A stretch of 64,000 nucleotides of DNA, taken from Sphingomonas sp. (GTDB lineage: Bacteria; Pseudomonadota; Alphaproteobacteria; Sphingomonadales; Sphingomonadaceae). The notes below the pieces were generated by a model. That model made no database searches. It had not been told where the DNA came from and saw nothing but the letters and a program-made list of their open reading frames with translations. The DNA is taken from NCBI GenBank assembly GCA_025936675.1, contig JAICSX010000003.1, forward strand, positions 36,974 to 100,973, given 5' to 3'. Shown piece by piece: positions 60,982 through 64,000 of this stretch (its first letter is position 1; each line of letters starts with the position of its first letter). The position numbers and the translations under genes were made by a program.

Positions 60982-62387
60982 GCGACCAGCCTCACGATGT
61001 GCAGTGAACCGCCGCCAGGCTCCTTGCCCGAACAGGAGGTGTCGTCCGGGCTGCTGATCGCGATCGAGCTGTTACCGAGGAACGAGATGTTGTTTGCGAC
61101 CCACATCGCGCACAGCGAAGTCGCGGTCCCGGTGCCATTGATCTGCAGCGTATCATGCGGGAAGTAGACCGCCCCGGTCAGAACATTGTTTGAGCCACCG
61201 TTGATCGTGTCCGTGTCCACGCTTGTCTTCCGGCGGTCCTGGAACACCGCAATCCCTGCGTAGGTGCCCGTGGTCGGCGACGTAATGTTCGTCTGCGATT
61301 GCGCATTTGCCGAATAGGTCCCGATGGTGCTCGAGCTGGGATCGGAATTCGTCAGAACAACCGTGCAGCTGCCGCAGTTGAAGGTACCCTGCATATCCGC
61401 GCTGCCGTTTCCACCGTGAGCGGCGTTGGCATCGATGTAGATCGGTCCGGAATAGCTGTTCGGGACGGTCAGCCCCGTATGGTTGCTGGCCGAGGTCGAG
61501 AGCGACGTCCAGCAGTTTGCGCCCGTCTGGACGTTGCCCGACGAATCCAGATAGGTCGCTGTCGCCATATTCGTGTTTTCATCGAGGGCATCGTAGACCC
61601 ACGTGGTCGTATCAACCCCTCTCACCTTCGTCGTCACATAGTGGCCGGCGCAATGCATGTCCGTCGTGTCCGGCGTAATGTTCGAAAACGGATCCGGAAT
61701 CGTCGGCGAGTAGGGGAGATATTGCGACACGTTGAAATTGTTCGATTGCGAAATGCCGCCCACACCGGCAACGGCCTTCGCCGTAACCGCAGAGCTGCCA
61801 CCAGCACTTGCCGAGTTCGCCGAAGCTGAGTCTGAATAAAGAATGCAGGTCGGCGCATTCACCGTCGCATTGCCATTGTAATTCATGGCGGTGCCGGAGC
61901 CGTTGAGCGCCAGAGCGCATGGGTGGCCCGTCGATATGCCGGCGGCCGTCGCGCTGGCGGTAATCGTCGGTGCAGCACTGAGGAAGAGCGAGCTGAATGG
62001 CAAAGACTGCTGAATCGTCAGCGTCACCCTGACCTGGTTGCTCTGATAGGTTGTGTCAGCTGGATAGGTCAGGGTGGTATAGCTGCCGACGGTCCCGGTG
62101 CACGGCGTCGTACCCTGCAGGGCCATCCACGTATGCAAATTGACGGCAAGGTCGCGGCAGACCGCCGCCGGCGTGTTGCTTGTCGATCCGCTAGCATTCT
62201 CGCGATCGTAGACGCCTGCGACGGCCGCTGAGTCGGCCGCGCGCTGAAGTTGGCGTTTCCAAAGCGTCCACTGGATCGTGTCTGTCGCGAGGCCGGCCGC
62301 GCCGACCACGAGTGGCATTGCCGCACACGCGATCGCGAGCGCATTGCCGCGACGGTCCTTGAGGAGTTTCCTGATGAGGGCAATCAT
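60978..62387 (-). CDS. TadG-like protein (Flp pilus-associated)
   Basis: 469 aa: LLKDRRGNALAIACAAMPLV is the TadE/G N-terminal membrane helix, then LWKRQLQRAADSAAVAGVYD, the TadG signature; the remainder is a Ser/Thr/Asn-rich extracytoplasmic domain with several Cys. TadG family members anchor or regulate Flp pili. First gene of the three-gene operon. No von Willebrand MIDAS (DxSxS) is clearly present. Confidence 0.85.
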   Translation of the reverse strand: MIALIRKLLKDRRGNALAIACAAMPLVVGAAGLATDTIQWTLWKRQLQRAADSAAVAGVYDRENASGSTSNTPAAVCRDLAVNLHTWMALQGTTPCTGTVGSYTTLTYPADTTYQSNQVRVTLTIQQSLPFSSLFLSAAPTITASATAAGISTGHPCALALNGSGTAMNYNGNATVNAPTCILYSDSASANSASAGGSSAVTAKAVAGVGGISQSNNFNVSQYLPYSPTIPDPFSNITPDTTDMHCAGHYVTTKVRGVDTTTWVYDALDENTNMATATYLDSSGNVQTGANCWTSLSTSASNHTGLTVPNSYSGPIYIDANAAHGGNGSADMQGTFNCGSCTVVLTNSDPSSSTIGTYSANAQSQTNITSPTTGTYAGIAVFQDRRKTSVDTDTINGGSNNVLTGAVYFPHDTLQINGTGTATSLCAMWVANNISFLGNSSIAISSPDDTSCSGKEPGGGSLHIVRLVA

Positions 62388-62592
62388 GCTGCCTAGTCCC
62401 TGCTACGCGCCTTTGGAGGTGCCTGTAGCGCGGTCAGGGTAAGCGAAGGGTTCAGTGCTATGGTTAATCCCACGTAACTTGCACGACGGCATTCGCTTGA
62501 ATCGACGTGTCTTATATCTATAATACAGCGCAAACGGCTCAGCGTTGACCGGTCTCTTCGGTCGCCGCACAAGGGCCTCGAAAGGACTGACC

Positions 62593-63813
62593 ATGGCGAC
62601 GGAACCGGAAACCGACACTGCGACGCCGTCTGGAACGGCGACGAAGCTCAAGCTCGATCCGCCGGACGTGCTTCAGCCGGTCGCGCCGGCGGAAGCCTCC
62701 GGCCTCGTGCCGCTGAAAGGTGAGGAAACCAGCGAGCTCGACAAGCGCGTCGCGCAGTTCGTCGACGACCTTGCGAAGCTCGACTCGAACAGCCCCGAAT
62801 TCGGCAAAAAGGTCGACCAGCTGACTGCGATGGGCCGCAAGGAGATCGCCGAGGCGGCGGGCGCGTCCGATCGCTTCCTCGACCGTCCGGTCAAGGCGAT
62901 CGACAAGGACACTGGGATCGGCGCGGACCTGACCGAACTTCGCCGCACAGTGGAAGCGCTCGATCCCAAGGAAGCGACGAAAACCAAGAAGTTTCTTGGG
63001 ATTATTCCCTTCGGCAACCGCGTGAACCGGTACTTCGACAAATACCGGAGCTCGCAGACGCACATCAAAGGCATCCTCGGCAGCCTCGCCAACGGCAAGG
63101 ACGAACTGCTGATGGACAATGCCGCGATCGACACCGAGCGCGCCAACCTTTGGAAGACGATGCACAAGCTTGAGCAGATGGTGCACATCTCCAAGGCGCT
63201 CGACCAGCAGCTCGAAGATAAAGCTAACGAACTCGACGCGACCGATCCGGCAAAGGCCAAGGCCATCCGGGAAACAGCCTTATTCTATACGCGCCAGCGC
63301 ACGACCGACCTGCTGACCCAGATGGCGGTCACCGTTCAGGGGTATCTCGCGCTGGACCTCGTCAAGAAGAACAATGTCGAGTTGGTGAAGGGCGTCGATC
63401 GCGCTTCCACGACGACGGTTGCCGCGCTTCGCACTGCAGTCACCGTGGCGCAGGCGATGACCAACCAGAAGTTGGTGCTGGAGCAGATCACAGCGCTCAA
63501 TACCACGACCGCGGGCATGATCGATTCCACCGGTGAGATGCTCCGCACCCAGACCGGGGCGATCCATGAGCAGGCGGCGAGCTCGACGATCCCGCTGGAG
63601 ACGCTGCAGCGCGCCTTCCAGAACATCTACGACACGATGGACCAGATCGATCAGTTCAAGCTTCAGGCGCTCGGCAACATGAAGCAGACCGTCGATACGC
63701 TCGGCAAGGAAGTTGAGAAGTCAAAGGGCTATATCGCCCGGGCTGAGGGCGTGAACCAGGCGAAGCTGGAAGGCGCGACCTCGCCACTCACGCCGATCGA
63801 GGCAAAGCCCTGA
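62593..63813 (+). CDS. TelA family (toxic anion resistance) protein
   Basis: 406 aa, mostly helical and coiled-coil: DKRVAQFVDDLAKLDSNSPE, FLGIIPFGNRVNRYFDKYRS, LKMQMAVTVQGYLALD-like and TNQKLVLEQITALNTTTAGM are TelA/KlaA family features. The family is linked to tellurite and cell-envelope stress resistance; mechanism unclear. ATG 62593 has AAAGGA upstream. It is followed by a second gene 7 bases on. Confidence 0.88.
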   Translation: MATEPETDTATPSGTATKLKLDPPDVLQPVAPAEASGLVPLKGEETSELDKRVAQFVDDLAKLDSNSPEFGKKVDQLTAMGRKEIAEAAGASDRFLDRPVKAIDKDTGIGADLTELRRTVEALDPKEATKTKKFLGIIPFGNRVNRYFDKYRSSQTHIKGILGSLANGKDELLMDNAAIDTERANLWKTMHKLEQMVHISKALDQQLEDKANELDATDPAKAKAIRETALFYTRQRTTDLLTQMAVTVQGYLALDLVKKNNVELVKGVDRASTTTVAALRTAVTVAQAMTNQKLVLEQITALNTTTAGMIDSTGEMLRTQTGAIHEQAASSTIPLETLQRAFQNIYDTMDQIDQFKLQALGNMKQTVDTLGKEVEKSKGYIARAEGVNQAKLEGATSPLTPIEAKP

Positions 63814-63820
63814 GCGACCA

Positions 63821-64000
63821 GTGACCGACGTAACCGACAAGGTTGAACGCGCAATCGCCCGGTTCGAGCGGGTCACGCGTCAACTCGACGAGCGGGGCGG
63901 CCCATCGCAGCAGGCGGCGCGCCGGGAACGGCAACGGCTTAACTCGGACCTGTTTACCCGTGTCAAACGCGCCCTCTTTGTCCTTGTAGGTATCAGCGTC
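63821..64000 (+). CDS. Gene following telA, 5' fragment, unrecognised
   Basis: GTG 63821 opens a frame to the right edge (60 codons): TDVTDKVERAIARFERVTRQ, a basic Arg/Gln-rich stretch, then FTRVKRALFVLVGISV, the start of a membrane helix. The gap to telA is 7 bases, so an operon. In other genomes telA is often paired with an XpaC-type protein; this could be one, but too little is seen. Confidence 0.6.
   Translation, partial: MTDVTDKVERAIARFERVTRQLDERGGPSQQAARRERQRLNSDLFTRVKRALFVLVGISV

Noticed and set aside
1..64000. tRNA, rRNA, insertion sequence or prophage
   Set aside because: No cloverleaf-like block, rRNA segment, transposase or phage structural gene was recognised; a tRNAscan or Infernal run would be needed to exclude small RNAs.

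Overview
The window is one continuous stretch of high-GC alphaproteobacterial chromosome, most likely from a sphingomonad (Sphingomonas, Sphingomicrobium or a close relative). Pointers are the paired b and b' ATP synthase genes in an F0-only cluster, a large TonB receptor with a proline-rich tail, many exported hydrolases, the pepA region carrying an SH3 fragment of a C40 peptidase, and the tight 4-base ATGA overlaps in most operons. No transposase, integrase of phage type, CRISPR array, rRNA or tRNA was seen. The one recombinase is housekeeping XerC. Both ends are cut inside genes: argJ on the left, and a short hypothetical gene after telA on the right.

0-12 kb: the argC-argJ operon diverges from argR, with two tandem palindromes between them that look like ARG boxes. 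An SGNH/MBOAT pair for O-acetylation follows. Next come exported enzymes (metallo-beta-lactamase fold, amidohydrolase, esterase, GH3 glycosidase) and a nucleotidyltransferase-metallophosphoesterase gene pair of unknown role.

12-29 kb: an aromatic catabolic region. An eight-gene minus-strand run reads paaI-paaA-paaB-paaC-paaE-aminotransferase-fused E1-E2. paaG diverges from it and paaZ lies 6 kb further on. paaK and paaD are not seen. The arrangement suggests that phenylalanine or phenylpyruvate is turned directly into phenylacetyl-CoA. Inside the region sit a PLP dehydratase, a kinase/acyl-CoA dehydrogenase pair resembling a split ACAD11, an SDR and an exported methyltransferase-like protein.

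28-35 kb: a CBS-domain protein, the F0 genes atpI-B-E-G-F, and a ydbH-ynbE-ydbL operon for an intermembrane lipid-transport bridge. 35-41.5 kb is more accessory: radC, a membrane-bound LuxR-type regulator with a recently duplicated C-terminal domain, small exported proteins, an alpha/beta hydrolase, pepA, a MarR regulator and an SH3-only remnant. Five copies of a palindromic intergenic repeat lie in this region.

41.5-58 kb is mostly core: acpP-fabF-mltG, a TonB receptor with a Tat-exported oxidoreductase, hrcA-grpE, rph-rdgB-hemW, rsmI-yraN-gshB and DUF484-xerC. 58-64 kb holds a Flp pilin with a textbook terminator, a transaldolase, a crotonase, a TadE/TadF/TadG-like operon and telA.

The genome is compact. 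Six tail-to-tail gene pairs share their stop codons in an exact 4-base overlap. No gap between genes exceeds about 260 bases.
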